10,850 nucleotides of DNA from contig CAAGDU010000194.1 of NCBI GenBank assembly GCA_900768725.1, forward strand, positions 1 through 10,850, in the 5' to 3' direction. The DNA is from Bacteroidales bacterium. Its GTDB lineage: Bacteria; Bacteroidota; Bacteroidia; Bacteroidales; Paludibacteraceae. Shown here one piece after another: positions 1 to 6,635 of the stretch (position 1 is the stretch's first letter; each line of letters opens with the position of its first letter). The translations under genes were made by a program, and so were the position numbers. A model generated the notes under the pieces. That model saw nothing but the letters and a program-made list of their open reading frames with translations. It was not told the DNA's origin and ran no database searches.

Positions 1-60
1 CTCCCTACAAGCGCACCCCAATCCCGATAAATCGGGGTTCGGGGACCCCGCAAGGGAGGG
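1..60 (-). repeat. Palindromic element R1 with nested inner palindrome
   Basis: The outer arms CTCCCT (1-6) and AGGGAG (53-58) flank an inner block of about 41 bp. The inner block has CACCCC, then AATCCCGAT (20-28) pairing with ATCGGGGTT (31-39), then CGGGGACCCCGC. The outer part matches the reverse complement of the CTCCCTTTGTAGGGAG copies further right, so I assign the minus orientation. The block has the same architecture as the one at 5481-5520. The element may extend left of the window. No gene can be supported in 1-97. Confidence 0.75.
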
Positions 61-97
61 GGTAAGTTACCGAAGAGAACTAAAAATAATGATATAA

Positions 98-1297
98 ATG
101 CTTCAATTCCTAAAACATATCTTTCATACTCCCTCCCTTTGTTGGGAGGGTTGGGGTGGGTCCTGCCTCCTACTGCTGCTGTGTGTCCTCCCCTCATGCG
201 GCGGCAAGGACGCGAAGAAAACGCCGACAGTGGCGCCCATCCCTGTGAAGGTGCAGGTGGTGGGCGAGCATACGTCCGTGGCGCGGCACACCTACGTGGG
301 CACTATCGAAGAAGAGTGCCGCGTACCCCTGAGCGTGGAGACGGGCGGACAGGTGCAGGAGGTGGCATGCCGCATGGGCGACCGCGTGCAGAAAGGCGAT
401 GTGTTGCTGCGCGTGGACAGCGCGAGTGCGATAGATGCCCGCGAGGCGGCGCGCGCCACGCTGTGGCAGGCGGAGGATGCCTATCGGCGCGTTACTGAGG
501 TGCATGGTGCCGGCGGCGTTACCGAGCAGCAGTTGATAGAGGTGGAGACCAAACTGGCGCAGGCGCGTTCAATGGCATCCGTGGCAGAGCGGCGCGTGGC
601 GAACTGCGTGTTGCGCAGCCCGAGCGATGGCGTGGTGGGCGATGTGCATGTGGCGGAGGGGCAGATGCTCTCGCCCATGACACCCGCGATGACGCTTTAT
701 ATCGTTGACCGACTGTATGTTACCTTCTCCGTGCCCGAGTCGGAAGTGTCCGAACTCCGCGTAGGCGACACGGGCAGCATGGACGTGCCGGCGATAGAAA
801 GGAGGCAAAAGACTCCGATTGGTAGAGATAAACAAGGTTCTAATCAACTCCCCCGCCCCGCTTGCGGGGAGGGGGTAGGGGGCGGGGCTCTCAACTCTCA
901 ACCCTCAACCCTCAACGCTCAACTCCCCGCCTCCATCCTCGTGCGGGTGGTGGAGAAAGGGATGAAGGCGAATGCCCTCTCGCACGCCTATCCCGTGCGC
1001 GCCGAGGTGTTGAACAAAGACGGCTTGTTGCCCGGCATGGTGGGCAAGGTGCGCATGCAGGGACAGCAGAGCGAGGGCGTGGTGATACCCGCCGCTTGTG
1101 TGCAGGTAACGACAGAAGGGAAAAGCGTGTGGGTAGTGCAGGAAGACAGCACCGCGGTGCGGCGACTGATACAGATAGGACAGTACGTCCCCAACGGGGT
1201 GCTGGTTAGCGATGGCTTGCAGACCGGCGACCGCGTGGTAACAGACGGCTTCCAGAAACTATATAAAGGAGCGAAAGTGTCCTTGGATGAAAGATAA
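98..1297 (+). CDS. RND efflux periplasmic adaptor lipoprotein (AcrA/HlyD family)
   Basis: The product is the periplasmic adaptor of a tripartite efflux pump, linking the inner-membrane permease encoded next to a TolC-type channel. Residues 1-34 form a lipoprotein signal with a hydrophobic run of leucines and the lipobox LPSC (Cys34 lipidated). A lipoyl half-domain lies around 75-108 (ETGGQVQEVACRMGDRVQKG), a helical hairpin around 110-172, and the second lipoyl half around 172-196 (LRSPSDGVVGDVHVAEGQ). The beta-barrel and membrane-proximal domains follow, with LPGMVGKV typical of the family. Two palindromic elements are read in frame: one in the signal-peptide n-region (residues about 11-22), the other with a heptamer array in a barrel-domain insertion (about 237-277). 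The ATG at 98 is chosen because ATG at 89 stops at once. It is 102 bp upstream of the permease gene. The substrate cannot be predicted. Confidence 0.93.
   Translation: MLQFLKHIFHTPSLCWEGWGGSCLLLLLCVLPSCGGKDAKKTPTVAPIPVKVQVVGEHTSVARHTYVGTIEEECRVPLSVETGGQVQEVACRMGDRVQKGDVLLRVDSASAIDAREAARATLWQAEDAYRRVTEVHGAGGVTEQQLIEVETKLAQARSMASVAERRVANCVLRSPSDGVVGDVHVAEGQMLSPMTPAMTLYIVDRLYVTFSVPESEVSELRVGDTGSMDVPAIERRQKTPIGRDKQGSNQLPRPACGEGVGGGALNSQPSTLNAQLPASILVRVVEKGMKANALSHAYPVRAEVLNKDGLLPGMVGKVRMQGQQSEGVVIPAACVQVTTEGKSVWVVQEDSTAVRRLIQIGQYVPNGVLVSDGLQTGDRVVTDGFQKLYKGAKVSLDER
129..163 (+). repeat. Palindromic element R2, in the adaptor signal peptide
   Basis: CCCTCCC (131-137) and GGGAGGG (144-150) form the stem, followed by the conserved tail TTGGGGTGGGTCC. 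It is read in frame as roughly PSLCWEGWGGS, immediately before the hydrophobic core of the lipoprotein signal peptide. Confidence 0.85.
848..887 (+). repeat. Palindromic element R3, in the adaptor barrel domain
   Basis: It contains the perfect stem CCCCGC-TT-GCGGGG (856-869) followed by a G-rich tail. It is a divergent member of the family, translated as about LPRPACGEGVGGG inside an insertion that normal adaptors lack. A heptamer array starts directly after it. Confidence 0.7.
889..923 (+). repeat. Heptanucleotide tandem array (NCTCAAC x5) inside the adaptor gene
   Basis: Five consecutive units read TCTCAAC, TCTCAAC, CCTCAAC, CCTCAAC, GCTCAAC. The unit is not a multiple of three, so gain or loss of one unit would shift the reading frame of the adaptor. 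Confidence 0.9.
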
Positions 1298-1312
1298 AGG
1301 ACACAGGATTAA
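1285..1312 (+). repeat. Heptamer array (GGATNAA-like x4) over the adaptor stop codon
   Basis: Degenerate 7-bp units GGATGAA, AGATAAA, GGACACA, GGATTAA run from 1285 and contain the TAA stop at 1295-1297. They are complementary in style to the TTCATCC array at 1363-1390, so the two arrays can form an imperfect long stem between adaptor and permease genes. Confidence 0.7.
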
Positions 1313-1362
1313 AGACAAAATAGAATCAACTCTGAAACTCAATAGACGAAGGTAATACGTCT

Positions 1363-1390
1363 TTCATCCTTCATCCTTTATCCTGAATCC
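1363..1390 (+). repeat. Heptamer array (TTCATCC-like x4) before the permease start
   Basis: Units TTCATCC, TTCATCC, TTTATCC, TGAATCC end 9 bp before the permease ATG at 1400. It is inverted relative to the array at 1285-1312. There is no obvious Shine-Dalgarno sequence between this array and the ATG. Confidence 0.8.
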
Positions 1391-1399
1391 TAAAAGATA

Positions 1400-4300
1400 A
1401 TGACGACCCGTAATCACATAGAAGGAGCGATGAGGAACCACGGGCTGGTGTTCTTCCTCTTCATCTGCCTGACGCTGTTCGGTGTCTGGGCGCTGACGAA
1501 GATGAACAAAGACGAGTTCCCCTTCTTCACCATCCGTCAGGGAGTGGTGGTGGCGGTGTACCCGGGTGCCACGGCGCAGGAGGTGGAGGCGCAGGTGACC
1601 AAGCCGCTGGAGGACTATATCAACGGCTTCGAGGAGGTGGACAAGGCGCATACCTACAGCGTTACCGAAGACGGCATCGTCTATGTCTATGTGTCGCTGC
1701 GGATGTTCGTCAAGTCGAACAACGAGGCATGGAGCCGCATACGCGCGAACCTCGACTTGTTCCGCAAGACCTCGCTCCCCAAGGGCGTGCTGGCGGTGAT
1801 GGTGGTGGACGACTTCGGCAACACCTCCTCGATGTTGCTCGCCGTGGAAAGCCCCGAGCGTACGCCGCGCGAGTTGGAGCAGTTCGCCCGTAGCCTCTCC
1901 GACCGACTGCGCACCATCCCCGAGATGGGAAAGATAAAGATTCTGGGGCAGCGGCAGGAAGAGATAGCCGTTACCATCGACCCCGCAAGGCTGTCGGCGT
2001 ATGGAGTCAACCAAAACCTGCTGAACGCGCAACTGCTCTTGCAGGGCATGCGCACCATGACCGGCAGCGAGGACGGCGCGCAGTACCAAGTGGTCATCCC
2101 CTATTCCTCAGACCACGAGATAGCCGAGCAGATTATCTGGTCAGACCCCGCCACGGGCACCACCCTGCGGCTCAAAGACGTAGCGACCGTAGAGCGACGT
2201 TATGCTACCCCCACCAAGTATGTCGATTTCTACGAGGGCGGCACGCAGAACCACACCAACTGCCTGATTATCAGCATGGAGATGACCCCGGGCAACAACA
2301 TCGTGGAGTTCGGCAGAAAGGTGGAGGCGCAGTTGGAGACCGCCCGCGCGGAGTTGCCGCCTGACTTGCAATTCCATCGTATCACCGACCAGCCGAAGGT
2401 GGTGGACGCATCGGTCTCCTCTTTCCTGCGCGACATACTCATCTCTATTGTGGTCGTCATCCTCGTCATGCTCATGCTCTTCCCGTTGCGCACGGCGTTG
2501 GTGGCGAGCACGGGCGTGCCTGTCTGTATCGCGATTGCGCTGGGGCTGATGTACCTGATGGGCATTGAACTCAACACGGTTACGCTCGCGGCACTTATCT
2601 TCGTGCTGGGAATGATAGTGGACGACTCGGTCATCGTCATCGACGGCTACACCAACCTCTTGGAGAAAGGGCACAGCCGCTGGTACTCCGCCGCGGTCAG
2701 CACGAAGCAACTCTTCGTCCCCATGGCGCTCGCCACATGCTCCATCTCGGGCATGTTCTTCCCTATGACCAAGATTATCACGGGACCCTTGGGCGAGTTC
2801 ATCCAACTCTTCCCCTTCGCCGTCATGTTCGCCCTCGTGGCGAGTATCTTCTACGCCACATGGGTAACGCCCTATATGGCAACGCGCTTTGTTCGCCGCA
2901 CGCGCCCCGAAGAGATGAACCGCTTCGAGCGCGGGCAAAACAAGTTCTTCGGCTGGCTGCAAAGTGGCTATGAGAAGATGTTGTGCTACTGCTTCCGCCG
3001 CCCGTGGGCAGTCTATCTGCTGCTGATACTCTCCTTGGGGCTTGGACTTTTCCTGCTCACGCGGCTGAACATACAGTTGCTGCCGAAGGCGGAGCGCGAG
3101 TGCTTCGCCGTGGAGATACACCTGCGCGAAGGGTCGCCGATAGAGGAAACGGCGCTGGTGGCGGACTCGCTGGCGCGTGTGTTGCAGCAGGACCCGCGCG
3201 TGAAGTCCGTAACCTCTTTCGTTGGGCAGGCATCGCCTCGTTTCCATGCCGTCTATACCCCCAACATGGCAAAGCCGAGTTATGCGCAGTTCATCGTCAA
3301 CACCATCTCCTGCGACGCCACGCTGGAGGTCATCCGCGAGTATGGTCCGCGCTATGAGAACCACTTCCCCAATGCCTATATCCGCTTCAAGCAGGTGGAC
3401 TACCAAGCGGCGAAGAACCCCGTGGAGGTGCGCTTCAAGGGGGGCGACTTAGAGCAGATGGCAGTGCTCGCCGACTCGCTCAAAGCCTTCATGGCGCAGC
3501 AGCCGGAGATGACATGGGTGCACTCCGACTACGACCAGTTCAAGCGGCAGGTGCGCATCGTGCTCAAAGAAGACGAAGCCACGCGCTTAGGCATCACGCA
3601 GGCTCAACTCTCGCTCTACCTCGCCACACTCCACAGCGGCACCACCATGACCACCCTTTATGAGGACGACTATCCCCTCCCCGTGGTGCTATACATGGAG
3701 GAGCAAGGAGCCGGGAGCCAGGAGCAAGGAGCCAGGAGCAAGGAGCCAGAAGGCGTAGAATTGTCAAATAGTAAATTGTCAAATAGTCAAATAGACGACC
3801 TGCTCATCCCCACCAATATCCCCTCTCTCTGGGTGCCGCTGCGTCAGGTGGCGACGCTTGAGCCCGCTTGGCATCCCGCCTCCATCACCCACTACAACGG
3901 CATTCCCACCATCACCGTCGGCTGCGACCTGCGGGGCAACACCAGTTCCGTTGCCGCGGAGAAGAAGGTGAAGCAGTGGATTAGTACGCATTTGAACGAC
4001 CTCCCCGAGGGCGTTACTATCTCCTACGGCGGCTTGTCGGCGGTCAATAGTGAGATGGTACCGCAGATACTATGGTCGGTGGTGGCGGCGCTGTTGGTGA
4101 TGCTGGTGCTCTTGCTCTACCATTTCGGCAAGGTGCCGCTGGCGCTGCTCACCCTCTCCAGTGCGCTGCTCTGTATCTACGGCGCGTTCCTTGGCTTGTA
4201 TATCTTCCAATTGGACATTAGTATCACGGCGTTCTTGGGCTTGGTGGCACTGATAGGCGTGATTGTGCGCAATGCAATAATGATGTACGAGTACGCGGAG

Positions 4301-6361
4301 GAGTTGCGCAAGACCAAGCACCTCTCTGTCCGCGATGCTGCCTACGAAGCGGGCTTGCGCCGTATGCGCCCTATTTTCCTCACTTCCGCCACTACGGCAC
4401 TCGGCGTCATGCCGATGATTATCGCGCATACCAGCCTCTGGATGCCGATGGGCGTTGTCATCTGCTTCGGCACTATCTTCACCCTCCCCCTCACCGTGAC
4501 TATCCTCCCCGTGATGTACTGGAAACTGATGGGAAAGAAGATGACCCTCCCCAACCCTCACAGGACCCCCTCCAACTCCCCCTACAAAGGGGGAGAGGGG
4601 AATTTCCTAACCATCCTCCTCTGCCTCCTTTGCTGCCTACCTATATCAGCAAATAATGCTTACCCCGATAGTGTAGTTTCCACAGACGAAGGTAATCTAT
4701 CTATCCCCTCCCTTTGTAGGGAGGGTCGGGGTGGGTCTTCTCCCTCCCCCTTTAAGGGGGAGTCGGAGAGGGTCTTAACCCTCGACTCCTGCCTGCAACT
4801 CGCCCGCAAGAATAACCCCGAACTGCGGAAAGCCGCCCTCGAGGTGGAGAAAGCCAAGCAGGTGAAGCAGCAAGCGTTCACCAACTACTTCCCGCAGGTG
4901 AGTGCCTCCGCGTTGGGTTACCACGCGCTGAACCCGATAGTGGACATAGGACTGACCGACATCGGCAATGCCAACACCCGCGAGTTGCTGCAGGCGCTAT
5001 ACGAGGAGTTTGGCGCGTCGCTGGGCTTGCAGAACCACCTTGCCCTCTTCCAATATGGCTACACGGTCGGCGTGTCGGCAGTGCAACCCGTCTATGTGGG
5101 CGGAAAGGTTGCGGCGGGAAACCGCCTTGCCAAGGTCGGCGTACAGGCGGCGGAATTGCAGCAGGAGGTGCAGGAGCGCGAGGTGCTGGAAGAGGTGGAG
5201 GAGAGTTATTGGCTCATCGTGGGCTTGCAGGAGAAGCAGCTGACCGTAGAGGCGGTCGCCGCACTGCTCGACACGCTCCATTACACCGTGCAGACTGCCG
5301 TCAATGCGGGATTAGCACTGCCCTCCGACCTATTGCAGGTAGAGATTAAGCAGAGCGAGATTCGCCGCACCCGCCTCCAACTGGAGAGCGGTCTCCGCCT
5401 CGCCAAACGCGCCCTCGCCGTAGCGATAGGAGTGGAAGATGACATCGTCCTATCCCCAGACCCCCTCCAACTCCCCCTACGAGAGCACCCCAAAAATCAA
5501 AGATTTTTCGGGGACCCCGCAAGGGGGAGAGTAGATGAATTACTTTCGTCTATAGATACTAATCTCTCCCCCTCCCTTGTAGGGAGGGACGGGGTGGGTC
5601 CCCTTTCCCCCTCCCTTTGTAGGGAGGGACGGGGTGGGTCCTCCCCCGAGCACGACCTCCTCGCCCTACAAGTCAAGGCGGCACAACTGCAGAAACGCAT
5701 GGTGCTGGCGGACGCTCTGCCGCAGGTGGCGATAGGGGCAAACTACAGTTATGGCAAGTTCCAAGCCGACATCCTCCGCAATGGTTTCGGCAGCGAGACG
5801 GGCAACGGACTGCTGTTCGTCAGTGTGAAAGTGCCGCTCACCGAGTGGTGGGACACGGGGCACAAACTCAAGGAGCACTCGCTGGCGGTGGAGCAGGCGA
5901 AGATAGAGCAGGAGTACCTCTCTGAGATGCTCGACCTCCGCATGCAGCAGGTCTGCGACCAACTGGAGCAATCCATATTGCTGGTGGCGGAGCAGGAGCA
6001 GGTCTTGCTGAAGGCGCAGCAGAATTACCAACTCATGCAGGCGAACTACCAAGCTGGCATGGCTACGCTCACCGACCTCCTCACCGCGCAGACCACGCTC
6101 CTCAAGGCGCAGAATGACCTTACCGATGCCATCATCGCCTACCGCGTCTCCGCCCGCCGCTACGCCGACCTCACCCGCTCCAACCGCAACCGCTCCTCGG
6201 TGTCTCATAACTCCCCCTTTAAGGGGGAACCGGAGAGGGTCTCCCACAAGGCGCAACAGTTCACTTCTCATCAGTACGCTTCCGCTATCGACCATAGCGA
6301 GCGTCATACCCTAAACCTACAAAAATACGACATTCCTTTCCCCTTCCATAGTTTCTGGTAA
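1400..6361 (+). CDS. RND efflux permease fused in frame to a TolC-like outer membrane channel
   Basis: This 1653-codon frame encodes two pump parts. Residues about 1-1045 are a complete AcrB-like proton-driven permease: first membrane helix at about 14-32, the TM4 acidic pair D408-D409 in GMIVDDSVIVID, a second helix bundle from about 888, and the final helix near 1018-1040. At the position of the AcrB TM10 lysine the sequence reads VIVRNAIMM, giving Arg957. Residues about 1068-1084 look like a signal peptide (hydrophobic core, then LPISA). Residues about 1127-1615 are a TolC-family barrel/helix protein with QPVYVGGKVAAGNRLAKVG. Lengths match an approximately 1040-residue permease plus an approximately 450-residue channel enlarged by insertions. 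A repeat-derived insertion lies at 767-799, and palindromic elements lie at the junction, in two TolC loops and in the C-terminal tail. Heavy-metal RND-TolC fusions are known in Bacteroidota, but the permease half resembles the drug-efflux group. Alternatively, TolC starts separately at Met1048. Confidence 0.9.
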   Translation: MTTRNHIEGAMRNHGLVFFLFICLTLFGVWALTKMNKDEFPFFTIRQGVVVAVYPGATAQEVEAQVTKPLEDYINGFEEVDKAHTYSVTEDGIVYVYVSLRMFVKSNNEAWSRIRANLDLFRKTSLPKGVLAVMVVDDFGNTSSMLLAVESPERTPRELEQFARSLSDRLRTIPEMGKIKILGQRQEEIAVTIDPARLSAYGVNQNLLNAQLLLQGMRTMTGSEDGAQYQVVIPYSSDHEIAEQIIWSDPATGTTLRLKDVATVERRYATPTKYVDFYEGGTQNHTNCLIISMEMTPGNNIVEFGRKVEAQLETARAELPPDLQFHRITDQPKVVDASVSSFLRDILISIVVVILVMLMLFPLRTALVASTGVPVCIAIALGLMYLMGIELNTVTLAALIFVLGMIVDDSVIVIDGYTNLLEKGHSRWYSAAVSTKQLFVPMALATCSISGMFFPMTKIITGPLGEFIQLFPFAVMFALVASIFYATWVTPYMATRFVRRTRPEEMNRFERGQNKFFGWLQSGYEKMLCYCFRRPWAVYLLLILSLGLGLFLLTRLNIQLLPKAERECFAVEIHLREGSPIEETALVADSLARVLQQDPRVKSVTSFVGQASPRFHAVYTPNMAKPSYAQFIVNTISCDATLEVIREYGPRYENHFPNAYIRFKQVDYQAAKNPVEVRFKGGDLEQMAVLADSLKAFMAQQPEMTWVHSDYDQFKRQVRIVLKEDEATRLGITQAQLSLYLATLHSGTTMTTLYEDDYPLPVVLYMEEQGAGSQEQGARSKEPEGVELSNSKLSNSQIDDLLIPTNIPSLWVPLRQVATLEPAWHPASITHYNGIPTITVGCDLRGNTSSVAAEKKVKQWISTHLNDLPEGVTISYGGLSAVNSEMVPQILWSVVAALLVMLVLLLYHFGKVPLALLTLSSALLCIYGAFLGLYIFQLDISITAFLGLVALIGVIVRNAIMMYEYAEELRKTKHLSVRDAAYEAGLRRMRPIFLTSATTALGVMPMIIAHTSLWMPMGVVICFGTIFTLPLTVTILPVMYWKLMGKKMTLPNPHRTPSNSPYKGGEGNFLTILLCLLCCLPISANNAYPDSVVSTDEGNLSIPSLCREGRGGSSPSPFKGESERVLTLDSCLQLARKNNPELRKAALEVEKAKQVKQQAFTNYFPQVSASALGYHALNPIVDIGLTDIGNANTRELLQALYEEFGASLGLQNHLALFQYGYTVGVSAVQPVYVGGKVAAGNRLAKVGVQAAELQQEVQEREVLEEVEESYWLIVGLQEKQLTVEAVAALLDTLHYTVQTAVNAGLALPSDLLQVEIKQSEIRRTRLQLESGLRLAKRALAVAIGVEDDIVLSPDPLQLPLREHPKNQRFFGDPARGRVDELLSSIDTNLSPSLVGRDGVGPLSPSLCREGRGGSSPEHDLLALQVKAAQLQKRMVLADALPQVAIGANYSYGKFQADILRNGFGSETGNGLLFVSVKVPLTEWWDTGHKLKEHSLAVEQAKIEQEYLSEMLDLRMQQVCDQLEQSILLVAEQEQVLLKAQQNYQLMQANYQAGMATLTDLLTAQTTLLKAQNDLTDAIIAYRVSARRYADLTRSNRNRSSVSHNSPFKGEPERVSHKAQQFTSHQYASAIDHSERHTLNLQKYDIPFPFHSFW
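3699..3747 (+). repeat. Heptanucleotide tandem array (RGGAGCM x7) inside the permease
   Basis: Seven units of AGGAGCA, AGGAGCC or GGGAGCC run without interruption. They encode a low-complexity stretch rich in Glu, Gln, Gly and Ser in the second periplasmic half of the permease, between YPLPVVLY and VPLRQVA. At 49 bp it is not divisible by three, so unit changes would frameshift the gene. Confidence 0.92.
3760..3793 (+). repeat. TTGTCAAATAG-type tandem repeat inside the permease
   Basis: TTGTCAAATAG occurs twice, separated by TAAA, followed by a third partial copy TCAAATAG. It is read in frame as about LSNSKLSNSQID and completes the insertion begun by the heptamer array. Confidence 0.75.
4541..4651 (+). 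other. Internal signal peptide and alternative start of the TolC moiety
   Basis: In-frame Met1048 (4541) is preceded by purine-rich GGGAAAGAAG. It begins a 37-residue segment with basic residues, a repeat-encoded n-region (element R4), a hydrophobic core (FLTILLCLLCC) and the signal-peptidase-I-like end ISA, with predicted cleavage after Ala1084 (codon 4649-4651). The channel could therefore be made as its own protein from Met1048, or be released from the fusion by cleavage. Which occurs cannot be read from the sequence. Confidence 0.65.
4564..4600 (-). repeat. Palindromic element R4, at the permease-TolC junction
   Basis: CTCCCCC (4576-4582) pairs with GGGGGAG (4589-4595), preceded by GACCCCCTCCAA, the reverse complement of the tail seen in R6 and R10. 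It is translated as about RTPSNSPYKGGEG, between the last permease helix and the TolC signal peptide. Confidence 0.85.
4706..4737 (+). repeat. Palindromic element R5, start of mature TolC
   Basis: The core is CCTCCCTTTGTAGGGAGG followed by the tail GTCGGGGTGGGTC. It is read as about PSLCREGRGGSS just after the predicted signal-peptide cleavage site, and is followed within 10 bp by R6. Confidence 0.88.
4744..4774 (+). repeat. Palindromic element R6, adjacent to R5
   Basis: CTCCCCC-TTTAA-GGGGGAG with the tail TCGGAGAGGGTC is the second sequence subtype of the family. It is translated as about SPFKGESERV directly before the conserved TolC start LTLDSCLQLARKNNPEL. Confidence 0.88.
5459..5529 (-). 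repeat. Palindromic element R7 with nested inner palindrome
   Basis: The outer part is the R4 subtype: GACCCCCTCCAA, then CTCCCCCTAC, with closing arm AAGGGGGAG. A 40-bp block (5481-5520) occupies the loop: CACCCC, then AAAAATC pairing with GATTTTT across AAA, then CGGGGACCCCGC. It is read in frame as about LREHPKNQRFFGDPARGRV in a loop before the second TolC helical repeat. Confidence 0.85.
5566..5600 (+). repeat. Palindromic element R8, first of a tandem pair
   Basis: It is the CCCTCCCTTGTAGGGAGGG subtype with tail ACGGGGTGGGTC. It is one base shorter in the loop than R9, so the pair is translated in different frames (SLVGRDGVG here, SLCREGRGG in R9). Confidence 0.88.
5607..5640 (+). repeat. 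Palindromic element R9, second of a tandem pair
   Basis: It is nearly identical to R8 and starts 6 bp after it in direct orientation (CCCTCCCTTTGTAGGGAGGG, tail ACGGGGTGGGTC). Together R7-R9 enlarge one TolC loop by about 60 residues. Confidence 0.88.
6211..6241 (+). repeat. Palindromic element R10, at the TolC C-terminus
   Basis: CTCCCCC-TTTAA-GGGGGA with tail ACCGGAGAGGGTC. It is translated as about SPFKGEPERV. The last recognisable TolC sequence (YRVSARRYADLTRS) ends about 10 codons earlier, so the tail from here to 6361 is probably repeat-derived or former non-coding sequence. Confidence 0.85.
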
Positions 6362-6582
6362 AGGACCGCGTATTGCGCTGTCCGACCGTCTTGCGACTAA
6401 AAGGCCGCGCTTCGCGCTGAACGACAAAAAGACCGCTCACTTTGTTCGCTGTAAGACTGATATGGTCTCAGAAGTGGTATCCTCTGCAAAAATCCCTTGA
6501 ATCTCGTGAGCGTCAGCGAACAGGAATAAGAAAACTTCTTGCTGCGGGCTACACCCTTGCAGATGTTGAGGGACGCGAGACA

Positions 6583-6598
6583 CCCCGACTGGTCGGGG
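6583..6598. repeat. Perfect hairpin CCCCGAC-TG-GTCGGGG
   Basis: A 7-bp perfect stem with a 2-nt loop, preceded by CA. It resembles the inner palindrome of R1 (CACCCC, then a palindrome containing CGAT and ATCGGGG) and may be a free-standing relative. Confidence 0.7.
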
Positions 6599-6635
6599 GA
6601 TGAGGACGGATTCTTAGCGGATGTTGGCAAATCAG

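Noticed and set aside
2141..3406. Long minus-strand frame opposite the permease (421 codons)
   Set aside because: It is a composition shadow of the permease with His/Arg/Glu-rich low-complexity translation and no recognisable motif.
1..6241. CRISPR array as an explanation for the repeated palindromes
   Set aside because: Copies are irregularly spaced, in both orientations, lie inside coding genes and have no uniform spacers or cas genes.
1400..6361. Heavy-metal CusA/CzcA-type permease
   Set aside because: Metal RND-TolC fusions exist in Bacteroidota, but I see no metal-binding Met/His clusters. TM4 reads VDDSVIVID and TM10 NAIMMYEY, closer to the drug-efflux group. Phylogeny would settle it.
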